Origin: FEN-299 sp963727765
GTDB taxonomy: Bacteria; Acidobacteriota; Vicinamibacteria; Vicinamibacterales; Fen-181
DNA length: 64,000 bases
Assembly (NCBI GenBank): GCA_963727765.1
Contig: CAVSGZ010000011.1
Location: 1 to 64,000, forward strand
Direction: 5' to 3'
Part shown: positions 56,409-64,000 of the stretch, piece by piece
Position numbering within the stretch: position 1 is the first letter of the stretch
Layout: every line of letters begins with the position of its first letter
Program-made: the position numbers and the translations under genes
The notes under the pieces: generated by a model
What the model was told of the DNA's origin: nothing
The model's input: only the letters and a program-made list of their open reading frames with translations
The model's database searches: none

Positions 56409-57551
56409 ATGTCCAAGATCCCCCCCAAGCGTCTCCAGGCCCTGGCCGAGGAACACGGCACGCCGCTCGTCGTCGTGGACCACGAGGCCATCAGGCAGAA
56501 CTACGCGACCTTCAAGCGGCACCTGCCGCGTGTGCAGGCGTACTACGCCGTCAAGGCGAACCCGGCGCCGGAGATCGTGCACACGCTCTACAAGGCAGGC
56601 GCGAGTTTCGACGTGGCGTCGTTCCCCGAGTTCATGCTTGTCTACGAGCTGATCCGGCGGCGGCCGGCGAAGGAGCGCCAGGACTTCGTGTGGGACAAGA
56701 TCGTCTACGCGAACCCGGTGAAGGCCAAGGAGACCCTCGAGGAGCTAAACAAGTACAAGCCGCTGGTGACCTTCGACAACCGGGTGGAGATCGGCAAGAT
56801 CGCCGAGCACGCGCCGAGCGCGGGCCTGCTCGTGAGGCTTCGCGTGCCCAACACCGGGTCGATGGTGGAGCTGTCGTCCAAGTTCGGCGCCGAGCCGGCC
56901 GACGCGGTGTCGCTGATGGAAGAGGCGCGCGAGTCGGGGCTCGTCGTCGAGGGCCTGAGCTTCCACGTCGGCAGCCAGTGCACCAACTTCGAGAACTACG
57001 TGCAGTCGCTGAACATGTCGGCCGCGGTGATGAAGGAGGCGGCCTCGCGCGGGTTCGACCTGAAGGTGCTCGACATCGGCGGCGGCTTCCCGGTGCACTA
57101 CAACCGGCACGTGCCGCCGTTCAGCGCGCTCGCCCGGAAGATCAACGCCGAGGTGGACCGGCTCTTCCCGAAGGAGATGGAGATCATCGCCGAGCCGGGG
57201 CGATTCATGGTGGCCACCGCCGTGACGTCAATTGCCACGGTCATCGGCAAGGCGATCCGCGACGGCCGGCCCTGCTACTACATCGACGACAGCGTCTACC
57301 ACACCTTCTCGGGCATCATCTTCGACCACTGCCCGTACCACTTCAAGTCGCTCAGGAAGGAGCCGACCGAGGTGTGCGCGGTGTTCGGCCAGACCTGCGA
57401 CGGCCTCGACACGATCTCGCAGTCCGAGGCGCTGCCCGACCTGCAACTCGACGACCTCGTCTACTCCGAGGACATCGGCGCCTACAGCAACGCGTCGGCG
57501 ACCTGGTTCAACGGCTTCCCGCCCGCCAAGGTCGTCCACATCAATCAGTAG
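56409..57551 (+). CDS. Ornithine/lysine-type PLP decarboxylase (fold III)
   Basis: 380-residue fold III decarboxylase, very probably ornithine decarboxylase making putrescine. The PLP lysine is in YYAVKANP (K49). HVGSQ, the phosphate-binding LDIGGGFPV, IIAEPGR, and the C-terminal FGQTCDGLDT with the substrate-binding Cys-Asp pair are all present. Eukaryote-like ODCs and some bacterial lysine/ornithine decarboxylases share this size. Together with the homospermidine-synthase-like gene just upstream it would give putrescine and homospermidine. The start ATG is at 56409, just after the repeat array. Confidence 0.92.
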   Translation: MSKIPPKRLQALAEEHGTPLVVVDHEAIRQNYATFKRHLPRVQAYYAVKANPAPEIVHTLYKAGASFDVASFPEFMLVYELIRRRPAKERQDFVWDKIVYANPVKAKETLEELNKYKPLVTFDNRVEIGKIAEHAPSAGLLVRLRVPNTGSMVELSSKFGAEPADAVSLMEEARESGLVVEGLSFHVGSQCTNFENYVQSLNMSAAVMKEAASRGFDLKVLDIGGGFPVHYNRHVPPFSALARKINAEVDRLFPKEMEIIAEPGRFMVATAVTSIATVIGKAIRDGRPCYYIDDSVYHTFSGIIFDHCPYHFKSLRKEPTEVCAVFGQTCDGLDTISQSEALPDLQLDDLVYSEDIGAYSNASATWFNGFPPAKVVHINQ

Positions 57552-57579
57552 GGTAGGCTGGTCCAAGGGCCCCCTCGCC

Positions 57580-57984
57580 ATGACCAACGAGAGCATTCGC
57601 AACCACTGCCTGGCGCTGCCGCACGTGACCGAGGTCGTCCAGTGGGAGAGCCACCTGCTCTTCAAGATCGGCGGCAAGATGTTCGCGATGATCGATCTCG
57701 ACGGGCATAGCTGCAGCCTGCGCTGCACGCCCGACGGCTACGCCGAGCTCGTCGAGATGGCCGACATCGTCCCCACGTCACACAACATGTGGAAGTACCA
57801 CTGGGTGACGCTCGAATCCCTGGCGGCGCTGCCCGAGCGCGAGTTCAGGGCACGCCTGACGACGGCCTACGAGGTGGTGCGCGCGGGGCTGCCGAAAGCC
57901 GTCGGAGCAGCGCTCGACGCCGGCCACGCGGCCGCGGCGCCGCCGCGGACGCGGAAGAGAGGCCGCGCTGCGACGAAGCGGTGA
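57580..57984 (+). CDS. MmcQ/YjbR family protein
   Basis: 134-residue MmcQ/YjbR (DUF419) protein with a CyaY-like DNA-binding fold: MTNESIRNHCLALPHVTEVV, LLFKIGGKMFAMIDLDG, then MADIVPTSHNMWKYHWVTLE, where W-x-W is the usual core. The C-terminus adds a basic tail TRKRGRAATKR. Function unknown, possibly DNA-binding. The start ATG at 57580 lies 28 bases after the decarboxylase stop, so it may be the third gene of the polyamine unit. Confidence 0.92.
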   Translation: MTNESIRNHCLALPHVTEVVQWESHLLFKIGGKMFAMIDLDGHSCSLRCTPDGYAELVEMADIVPTSHNMWKYHWVTLESLAALPEREFRARLTTAYEVVRAGLPKAVGAALDAGHAAAAPPRTRKRGRAATKR

Positions 57985-58001
57985 AACCCGCCGCTTACTT
58001 C

Positions 58002-60404
58002 CTACTTTCTCTCCCCCGTCCTCACTGTCCTGATCCCATAGACCGCCGCTAGCTCGTTCCCCCCGGTGGCCTGGAACCGCACGGTGATCTTCTGCTTTCC
58101 CTTGGTGAACCCGGCGGGCAGCTTGTACTCCACGTCGAAGAAGCCGATGTTCTTCTCGGGGCTGCGGCGTTCGAGCGTCTGCGAGGCGAGCTTCGCGCCA
58201 TCGACCAGGATGTCGAAGGTGCGCGTCGCCCGCTCGTCGCCGGCGTAAGTCGCGACCAGCGTCACCGGCTGCGACGGATCAACCACCAGGTCCATCGAGA
58301 ACCACCCGGCGCCGCGTCGGCCGTAGCGGCCGCGCGCCTGCGCGGGGGTGACGTTCTCACCCTGGTAGTTGGCGTCGCGCTCGGCCTGCATCTGGCCCGG
58401 CTGCGCGGCGCCAAGCGTCGCGGCCTCGAGCCGGCGCCGCTTTGCTTCGGCTGCTATGATGTCGGCGGCGCGGAGAGTCCACTGGGCGGGGGTGAACAGG
58501 TCCCAGTAGACCGCGTAGGTTCGGCGGTGCAGCGCGTAGAAGGGGACGAAATCCACGTCACGATCGCGCCCGACGCCGTCACTGCGAAACGCGCCCGGCC
58601 GGCCCGCGACCGGCTTCAGCCATGACGCGATCGGCCGCCCGGCGGCGACCAGCGCGGGCACGGTCACGGGCGGATTCTGGTCCTCCTCGTCCTCGTCGGT
58701 TGCGCGGAGGCGCACGGCAGGGCCGAGATCGCCAGCCAGGACGAGCGGGCCCCACATGAGCGCCACGCGGCCCGGGTTGTCGGGCAGCGATTCCTCGCGA
58801 AGCGTCTTCGGCAGGACGACCGAGACGGTGTCGCCCGTCTTCCACGTGCGGTTCACCTCGACGTAGCTGCCCGCTGGCGGGAGCGTCACGATCGGCGCGC
58901 CGTTGACCTTTACCGAGAAGCCTGATCCCGCCCAGTAGGGCCTGCGCAGCGCCAGCGTGAACTCCTTCGGCGCCCTCAGCGTAAACCTCAGCAACGCCGT
59001 GTCGCCGTCGGGAAATGTCGTCTCGGTGGTAATGGCTGCGTCGAGCGTCCGCCACCTGGCGACCGAGGGCACGTAGAGATTCACCCACAACCGGCCGGGC
59101 CCCTCGAAATAGAGGCCGTCGCCGTGCAGCGCGTGGCTCTCCATGCCGGAGCCGACGCAGCAGGTGAAGCTGCGCGCCATGTTCTGGTACTCGCGCGCGA
59201 CGCCCTGGCCGACCGGCACCATGTAGCACATCGCCCCGTCGACGGGGTCGATCGACCCGAGGATGTGGTTGAACAGCGCGCGCTCCTGGAAGTCGGCGTA
59301 GCGGATGTCGGGCTGGAGGGCGAACAGCGCCCGCGCCATCTTGATCAGGTTGTAGACGTTGCACGTCTCCGCCGTGCGGCCGTCGATCATGTCGCTCAGC
59401 TTGTCGGGCTCGCCGAAGTACTCGTTGCGGCCGTGCCCTCCAGTGGCGAAGGTGTGGTGAGTCACCACCTCGTCCCAGAAGAACTTCGCGGCCGCCCCGT
59501 CGCGCGCGCTGCCGGTGTATTCGTACTGCACCAGCGTGCCGAGTAGCTTCGGCACCAGCGTGTTGCCGTGCTTGCCGGCGAGGATGTCCTCGCGGCGCGA
59601 GAGCGGGTCGATGACCGCCTTGTGGTCGAAGTGCTCCGACAGCGTCAGCCAGCGCCTGTCGCCAGTGTCGGCGTACAGCTCGGCGAGCACCTCGTTCATG
59701 CCGCCGAACTCGGTGTTGAGCATCCGCTGCGTCTGCTCGGCGTCGAGCGGAGAGACGATGCGCTCGACCCAGGCGGCGTACTTGGCCTCGACCTCGAGCG
59801 CGGTGCGGTTGCCCGCGTAGCGGTAGGCGTCGCGCAACCCGGCGAAGATCTTGTGGACGACGTACCAGGGGGACCAGAGGCCGTTGAGATCAAAGCCGCC
59901 GGACCGAATGATGCCACGGCTCAACTCCTGGAATCGGACCTTCCCGTCGACGCCGTCCTTGTCCGCCTGCGCGCCGATGTAGCCGTCGCCCTGCCTGTCC
60001 TGCACGGCCTTCAGCTCGGCGACCAGGTAATCCGCTCGTTGCTTGAAGCGCTCATCTCCCGTCGCCGCATACATGAGGCTGACAGCGGACAGGTAGTGGC
60101 CGGCGATGTGGCCCGTGAGCTGCCGGCCTGGCCCGTCCCAGCCGCCGTACCCCTGGGCCTTTGGCTGGAGGCCGGCGCTCTTTCTGAGGAACGCCACCAT
60201 CCGATCGACCTCGAGCGACAGGAGGTACGCGCGGTCGAGATCCTGCGCGTGCTTGAGCGGGCCGCCGGTCAGGCGAACGTCGGCGAGCGGCAGCGGTCTG
60301 GCTTCGAGCGGCACCACGGGCTTCACCGCCGATCCAACCTGCGCCGATGCCTGGCAACCGGCGACCAGCGCCGCGGCAACCACAGCGAGGATGAACCGGT
60401 TCAC
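58002..60404 (-). CDS. Secreted GH127-type beta-L-arabinofuranosidase
   Basis: 800 residues from a GTG at 60404 (AAGGAG six bases upstream). A lipoprotein signal with AALVAGC (C17) or a cleaved signal starts the protein. The GH127/DUF1680 core is present: LTGHIAGHYLSAVSLMYAAT, FGGMNEVLAELYADTGD (the Glu is conserved), GRTAETCNVYNLIKMARALF, and the metal/catalytic cysteines in RSFTCCVGSGMESHALHGDG with the preceding glutamate. A C-terminal beta domain (about 640-800) follows. Such enzymes release arabinofuranose from plant hydroxyproline-linked glycans. Its start overlaps the stop of the DUF4965 gene (GTGA). Confidence 0.92.
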   Translation of the reverse strand: MNRFILAVVAAALVAGCQASAQVGSAVKPVVPLEARPLPLADVRLTGGPLKHAQDLDRAYLLSLEVDRMVAFLRKSAGLQPKAQGYGGWDGPGRQLTGHIAGHYLSAVSLMYAATGDERFKQRADYLVAELKAVQDRQGDGYIGAQADKDGVDGKVRFQELSRGIIRSGGFDLNGLWSPWYVVHKIFAGLRDAYRYAGNRTALEVEAKYAAWVERIVSPLDAEQTQRMLNTEFGGMNEVLAELYADTGDRRWLTLSEHFDHKAVIDPLSRREDILAGKHGNTLVPKLLGTLVQYEYTGSARDGAAAKFFWDEVVTHHTFATGGHGRNEYFGEPDKLSDMIDGRTAETCNVYNLIKMARALFALQPDIRYADFQERALFNHILGSIDPVDGAMCYMVPVGQGVAREYQNMARSFTCCVGSGMESHALHGDGLYFEGPGRLWVNLYVPSVARWRTLDAAITTETTFPDGDTALLRFTLRAPKEFTLALRRPYWAGSGFSVKVNGAPIVTLPPAGSYVEVNRTWKTGDTVSVVLPKTLREESLPDNPGRVALMWGPLVLAGDLGPAVRLRATDEDEEDQNPPVTVPALVAAGRPIASWLKPVAGRPGAFRSDGVGRDRDVDFVPFYALHRRTYAVYWDLFTPAQWTLRAADIIAAEAKRRRLEAATLGAAQPGQMQAERDANYQGENVTPAQARGRYGRRGAGWFSMDLVVDPSQPVTLVATYAGDERATRTFDILVDGAKLASQTLERRSPEKNIGFFDVEYKLPAGFTKGKQKITVRFQATGGNELAAVYGIRTVRTGERK

Positions 60405-62530
60405 TGATCGCTCCTTCCGGACTTCGCCCACTTCTTCCACACCGCCTCGTCGTAGAGCAGCCGCAGGAACACGCCGCCCACGACCGACCGCGCCTGGAAG
60501 CCGGTCTTCGTGGCGTCGTGCGTCCAGAACCAGTCGGTCATCGGCACGCGGTTCGGCGTCTGGTTGAGCATGTCGAACACTGGGTTGATGAGCGCCTCGA
60601 AGTCCGAGCGCGAGCCGGTGAGCGTGGCCGTCCACGTGATCCAGTCGAGCTTCGAGTAGAGCCGGCGGTTGTCGAGCGGCAACCCGTAGCGCTCCTGGGC
60701 CCGCCGGTAGAACGACATCTCCTTCTTGGCGACGTTCGGCGGGAACAGGCCCAGGCCGAGGATCCGATCCCAGACCAGGTTGTACTTCTGGCTCCACGTG
60801 CCCGGGCGGTCGAACGCCAGCCGGAAGTGATCGCCATCGTCCGCGTTCTTGACCCACCGGGCCGCGAAGTCCGAGGCGAGCTTGCGGTAGTCGGCCGCAA
60901 GCGCCTTCTCGCCCCGCATGTCGCACAACCCGGCAAACGCGCCGATCGCGACGATGGCCTTGGCCGAGAGATTGACGTTGTGGGCGAGATGGCCAGCAAA
61001 GTCGTCGGTGCAGAGCTGGTTCTCGGGGTCGAAGCCCTTCGCTTTCAGGTACTCGGCCCACTTCGTCAGCACCGGCCAGTACTCACCGGCGAGGTTCGCA
61101 TTCCCTTCCATCCGCGCGATGGCGGCGACGAGGATGATCATGTTGCCCGTCTCCTCGACCGGCATCTGATCGTCCTCGGTCTTCTCCCCGCCGCCGTACA
61201 CCTGGCCGGTGGCGTGTGGATAGGTGCCGAGATCGTGCGGCGCGAACGGGAACCTCCAGCGCGGCGAGCTGGCGTACTCGAGGATGGGGACGACCAGCGC
61301 GCGAGCGAGCGTCGGCCCGAACAGCAGGAACTGCGGCGCCATCGGGTAGATGACGTCCACGGTCCCGATGCAGCCGTTGCTGAAGTTCTCCTTCGGGAAG
61401 AGGAGCGGCTTGCCGTCGGCGTCCGCGACGAGCTTGGTGGCCGCGAGAGCCTGGCGGTAGGCGAGCGTCGCGATGCCGGCGTATTTCACGCCACCAGCGT
61501 TCATGAGGTCCCCGGCGAGATCGGCGTCGAACTTCGCGGCGCGCTCGTCGATGGCCTCGTGCTCCCGGGCGGCAGCTGTCAAGGCCGACTCGATCGTCGC
61601 GCCGTCCCTCCTCCAGTAGGCGCGCAGGTCCTGCGAGAAGTAGCGGATGGAGTAGATGTCGTCGTAGGCGAGCATCGCGAAGCGTGAAACCGGGGCCGCG
61701 CCCACTTCTCCCAGATCCCACGCCGCCGCCATCGCCAGCCGCGATTCCGAGACGGGGCTGGCCGCGGGCGTCGCGGCCGGCGCCGAAACCGAGCCGTTCG
61801 CGATGAAAGCCCGCCGCAACCTGCCGCCGCTGCCGCCGGTGACCACCGTTCCCGGCCCCAACGGCGCGGCCAGGTACCCGTAGCCCCAGTCGATGCGGAC
61901 GTCGTCACCCTTCCGCGCGAGAACTGGCTGTTCGGGATTGCCCACGCGGGCGACGAGCAGTCCCGCCACGGTCGGGTAGTCGAGCGCCGCCTTCTGGTCG
62001 GGCGTATTGACCGCAATCTCCGCGCCGCAGTCGAAGTAGACCTGGACCTTGTGCGGCTTGCCGTCGGTGGACGAGACACGCCACGTGAGGTAGGTCACCG
62101 GCCGCGAGAGCAGAGGCAGGTCGGAAGGCAGCGAGGGGGTCAGAAAGTCGAGCGTCACCTGGACCTGCTTGTTCGAGAACGTGTAAGTCGTTCGGGTGGC
62201 CGAGACCGTCACCAACTGCTGCGGCATGGCCGCCGTGTCCGCCGGCGTCACGCCCATGACGCGGAACGACTCCCCGTCGACGCGCACCAGCGAATTGAGC
62301 GGCTGGCTGCGCCCCGTCCAGTGCATCGTGGCCGCGTCGGTCAGCCGATCGGCCGGCGACCAGATCGAAAAGTAGGGGTCGTAGGCGACCAGCGGCACCG
62401 CTGGCGCGCGGAGCTTGTACTTCGCCTGGACGTCAACGGTCACGCGCACCGCGGGGTTTGCGACCTGCGCCGACGCCTGGCTGCCGGCGGCAAGCGCCGA
62501 GATGACGAGGACGAGAACATGGCGTTTCAC
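60401..62530 (-). CDS. Secreted DUF4965/DUF5127 protein (glutaminase A-like)
   Basis: 709 residues, GTG start at 62530 with GGAG upstream, signal sequence VLVLVISALAAGSQASA. The family layout is a beta domain (VPLVAYDPYFSIWSPADRLT, then QVQVTLDFLTPSLPSDLPLL; DUF5127) and an alpha/alpha barrel (FSNGCIGTVDVIYPMAPQFL, DLGTYPHATGQVYGGG, MPVEETGNMIILVAAIARM; DUF4965 and DUF1793). In fungi a relative is glutaminase A, but bacterial members sit in glycan-use loci and have no proven activity. Together with the overlapping GH127 gene it forms a plant-glycan pair. The protein probably works in the periplasm. Confidence 0.88.
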   Translation of the reverse strand: MKRHVLVLVISALAAGSQASAQVANPAVRVTVDVQAKYKLRAPAVPLVAYDPYFSIWSPADRLTDAATMHWTGRSQPLNSLVRVDGESFRVMGVTPADTAAMPQQLVTVSATRTTYTFSNKQVQVTLDFLTPSLPSDLPLLSRPVTYLTWRVSSTDGKPHKVQVYFDCGAEIAVNTPDQKAALDYPTVAGLLVARVGNPEQPVLARKGDDVRIDWGYGYLAAPLGPGTVVTGGSGGRLRRAFIANGSVSAPAATPAASPVSESRLAMAAAWDLGEVGAAPVSRFAMLAYDDIYSIRYFSQDLRAYWRRDGATIESALTAAAREHEAIDERAAKFDADLAGDLMNAGGVKYAGIATLAYRQALAATKLVADADGKPLLFPKENFSNGCIGTVDVIYPMAPQFLLFGPTLARALVVPILEYASSPRWRFPFAPHDLGTYPHATGQVYGGGEKTEDDQMPVEETGNMIILVAAIARMEGNANLAGEYWPVLTKWAEYLKAKGFDPENQLCTDDFAGHLAHNVNLSAKAIVAIGAFAGLCDMRGEKALAADYRKLASDFAARWVKNADDGDHFRLAFDRPGTWSQKYNLVWDRILGLGLFPPNVAKKEMSFYRRAQERYGLPLDNRRLYSKLDWITWTATLTGSRSDFEALINPVFDMLNQTPNRVPMTDWFWTHDATKTGFQARSVVGGVFLRLLYDEAVWKKWAKSGRSDQ

Positions 62531-62654
62531 TGTGGGCTCCTTCGGACCCGCATTATCCCCTGTTTCGCCTGCAAGGAATCCCGCCGTCGCCGTTCTTGAG
62601 ATCGAGGCGGCCATTACGGGCCGGCCCGGCACGGGTTCTTTCTGGAGGTCTTCG

Positions 62655-64000
62655 ATGAAACGGCCGCTCCTGTTCCTGCTCGTCGTGCTCTCGTGGTCCA
62701 CCCTGACGGCGTCCAGTCAGACCCAGCCGGCGGGCGAGCGCAACGACCGCACGCTCTCCCCGTACTTCTTCATCGAGGGGGGCGACGCCTCGGTCGACAG
62801 GCTCCCGCTCAAGTCCACCTCGGCCGTGGTGGACATCACCGGCGTGATCGCTCGGGTCTGCGTCACGCAGGTCTACCGCAACGAGGGCAAGCGGACGCTC
62901 GAGGCCGTCTACGTCTTCCCGGGCTCGACCCGCGCCGCGGTCCACGGGATGACGATGAAGGTCGGCGACCGGGTGATCACGGCCAAGATCGAGGAGCGGC
63001 AGGCGGCGCGCCAGCAGTATCAGGCCGCGCGGGAGGCCGGTCAGACGGCGTCGCTGCTCGAGCAACAGCGCCCGAACGTCTTCCAGATGAACGTGGCCAA
63101 CATCCTCCCTGGTGACGAAATCCAGGTCGAACTGGTCTACACCGAGTTGCTCGTCCCCGAGAACCACGTCTACGAGTTCGTGTACCCGACCGTTGTCGGG
63201 CCGCGCTACTCGACGACGCCGGCCGCGGGCGCTCCGGACTCTGAGCGTTGGGTGCAGAACCCGTACCTCCACAGCGGCGAGGCTCCATCCTCCACTTTCT
63301 CGTTCCGCGCGCGCATCGTCGCGGGCATGTCGCTGCGCGAAGTCAGTTCGCCGTCGCACCAGATCGACGTGACCTACCAGGATCCTCGCCGCGCGACGAT
63401 CGCGCTTCCGGCAACCGAGAAGTTCGGCGCCAACCGTGACGTCGTCCTGCGCTACCGGCTGGCCGACGATCGGATCGAGACCGGCCTCCTGCTCGGCGAG
63501 GGTGGCAACGAGCGCTTCTTCGTGTGCATGCTCGAGCCGCCGCGGCGCTTCGACGCCGACCAGGTCCCGCCGCGCGAGTACATCTTCGTGATGGACGTGT
63601 CCGGGTCGATGAACGGGTTCCCAATCGAGACGTCGAAGGCGCTGCTGCGCGCCGTGCTCGCCAGGCTGAAGCCCAGCGACTATTTCAACGCGATCTTCTT
63701 CTCGGGCGGGTCCTACCAACTGGCGTCGGCGTCGGTCCAGGCGACGGCGGCGAACAAGGCGTGGGCGATCGGGGAAATCGACCGCCAGCAGGGCGGCGGC
63801 GGCACCGAGCTGCTGCCGGCCCTCCGCCAGGCGTTCGGCCTGGCGCGGGCGCGGCAGGACATCTCGCGCGTCGTCGTCGTGGCCACCGACGGGTACGTGA
63901 ATGTCGAGCGCGAGGCGTTCGCGCTCATCCGCGAGCACCTTTCAGGTGCCAACCTCTTCGCCTTCGGGATCGGCAGCGCCGTGAACCGCCACCTCATCGA
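62655..64000 (+). CDS. VIT and vWA domain protein, partial at right edge
   Basis: The first 448 or so residues are in the window. A signal sequence (PLLFLLVVLSWSTLTASS) precedes a VIT domain (VVDITGVIARVCVTQVYRNE, then AAVHGMTMKVGDRVITAKIE and FQMNVANILPGDEIQVELVY) and a vWA domain with the MIDAS motif DVSGSMNGFP and a threonine position in GGGGTELLPAL. Such inter-alpha-trypsin-inhibitor-like proteins occur in many bacteria with a C-terminal membrane or sorting part, not visible here. A GGAGG site is 8 bases before the ATG. Divergent from the DUF4965 gene. Confidence 0.9.
   Translation, partial: MKRPLLFLLVVLSWSTLTASSQTQPAGERNDRTLSPYFFIEGGDASVDRLPLKSTSAVVDITGVIARVCVTQVYRNEGKRTLEAVYVFPGSTRAAVHGMTMKVGDRVITAKIEERQAARQQYQAAREAGQTASLLEQQRPNVFQMNVANILPGDEIQVELVYTELLVPENHVYEFVYPTVVGPRYSTTPAAGAPDSERWVQNPYLHSGEAPSSTFSFRARIVAGMSLREVSSPSHQIDVTYQDPRRATIALPATEKFGANRDVVLRYRLADDRIETGLLLGEGGNERFFVCMLEPPRRFDADQVPPREYIFVMDVSGSMNGFPIETSKALLRAVLARLKPSDYFNAIFFSGGSYQLASASVQATAANKAWAIGEIDRQQGGGGTELLPALRQAFGLARARQDISRVVVVATDGYVNVEREAFALIREHLSGANLFAFGIGSAVNRHLI

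Noticed and set aside
58002..61061. 1019-residue form of the GH127 protein
   Set aside because: The first 219 codons overlap the DUF4965 gene in another frame and lack any signal. A GTG with a ribosome site at 60404 gives a proper signal peptide.

Overview
The window is about 64 kb of GC-rich, gene-dense bacterial chromosome, probably from an Acidobacteriota of the Vicinamibacteria type. That placement is inferred from gene content: Ser/Thr kinases fused to TolB-like and TPR modules, several very large secreted beta-propeller proteins (tricorn-like S41 peptidase, VPS10/Asp-box protein, S9 peptidase), a GH127 plus DUF4965 pair, an HTH-membrane-FG-GAP protein and a DUF35/thiolase pair. No rRNA, tRNA, CRISPR, phage or transposase gene was recognised, so this is chromosomal backbone with one notable catabolic island.

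Layout. 1-2359: receptor-type Ser/Thr kinase, cut by the left edge and frameshifted. 2604-3659: zinc alcohol dehydrogenase. 3785-16718: a 12-gene minus-strand operon, read from right to left: FdrA/AllF-like, DUF1116/AllG-like, cyclase-family hydrolase, GNAT-like protein, thiolase-like protein, DUF35 zinc-ribbon/OB protein, GntR (FCD) regulator, DUF2877/AllH-like, the three subunits of a xanthine-dehydrogenase-family hydroxylase, and a UraA-type NCS2 permease. 16996-20351: diheme cytochrome lipoprotein, small membrane protein, VOC protein, ECF sigma factor with a small membrane partner, and a VapBC pair. 20704-25073: APC permease, aquaporin, YgjP-type metallopeptidase, RDD protein. 25177-33160: purL, polysaccharide deacetylase, split tricorn-like peptidase. 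33251-43621: MFS exporter, thiolase and hydroxyacyl-CoA dehydrogenase, YceI, VPS10-like protein, acyl-CoA ligase. 43673-49858: membrane-tethered HTH/FG-GAP protein, NatAB-like ABC exporter, S9 peptidase. 50143-57984: second kinase, secreted protein, MazEF, a polyamine pair (deoxyhypusine-synthase-like enzyme plus ornithine-type decarboxylase), MmcQ/YjbR protein. 58002-64000: DUF4965 and GH127 secreted glycan enzymes, and a VIT-vWA protein cut by the right edge.

The best candidate for an undescribed system is the 3785-16718 operon. It brings uptake of a uracil-like base, molybdenum hydroxylation, ring opening, an AllFGH-like transcarbamoylase set and a thiolase/DUF35 pair under one GntR regulator. 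A perfect palindrome of FCD-GntR type lies in the leader. The thiolase lacks the usual nucleophilic cysteine, so the chemistry is not a standard beta-oxidation step.

Two further themes stand out. Four genes (first kinase, AllH-like, tricorn-like, HTH/FG-GAP) each carry an apparent single-base insertion, which suggests assembly indels or decay. Two families of intergenic direct-plus-inverted repeat arrays each occur twice, and three of the four abut or overlap stop codons.
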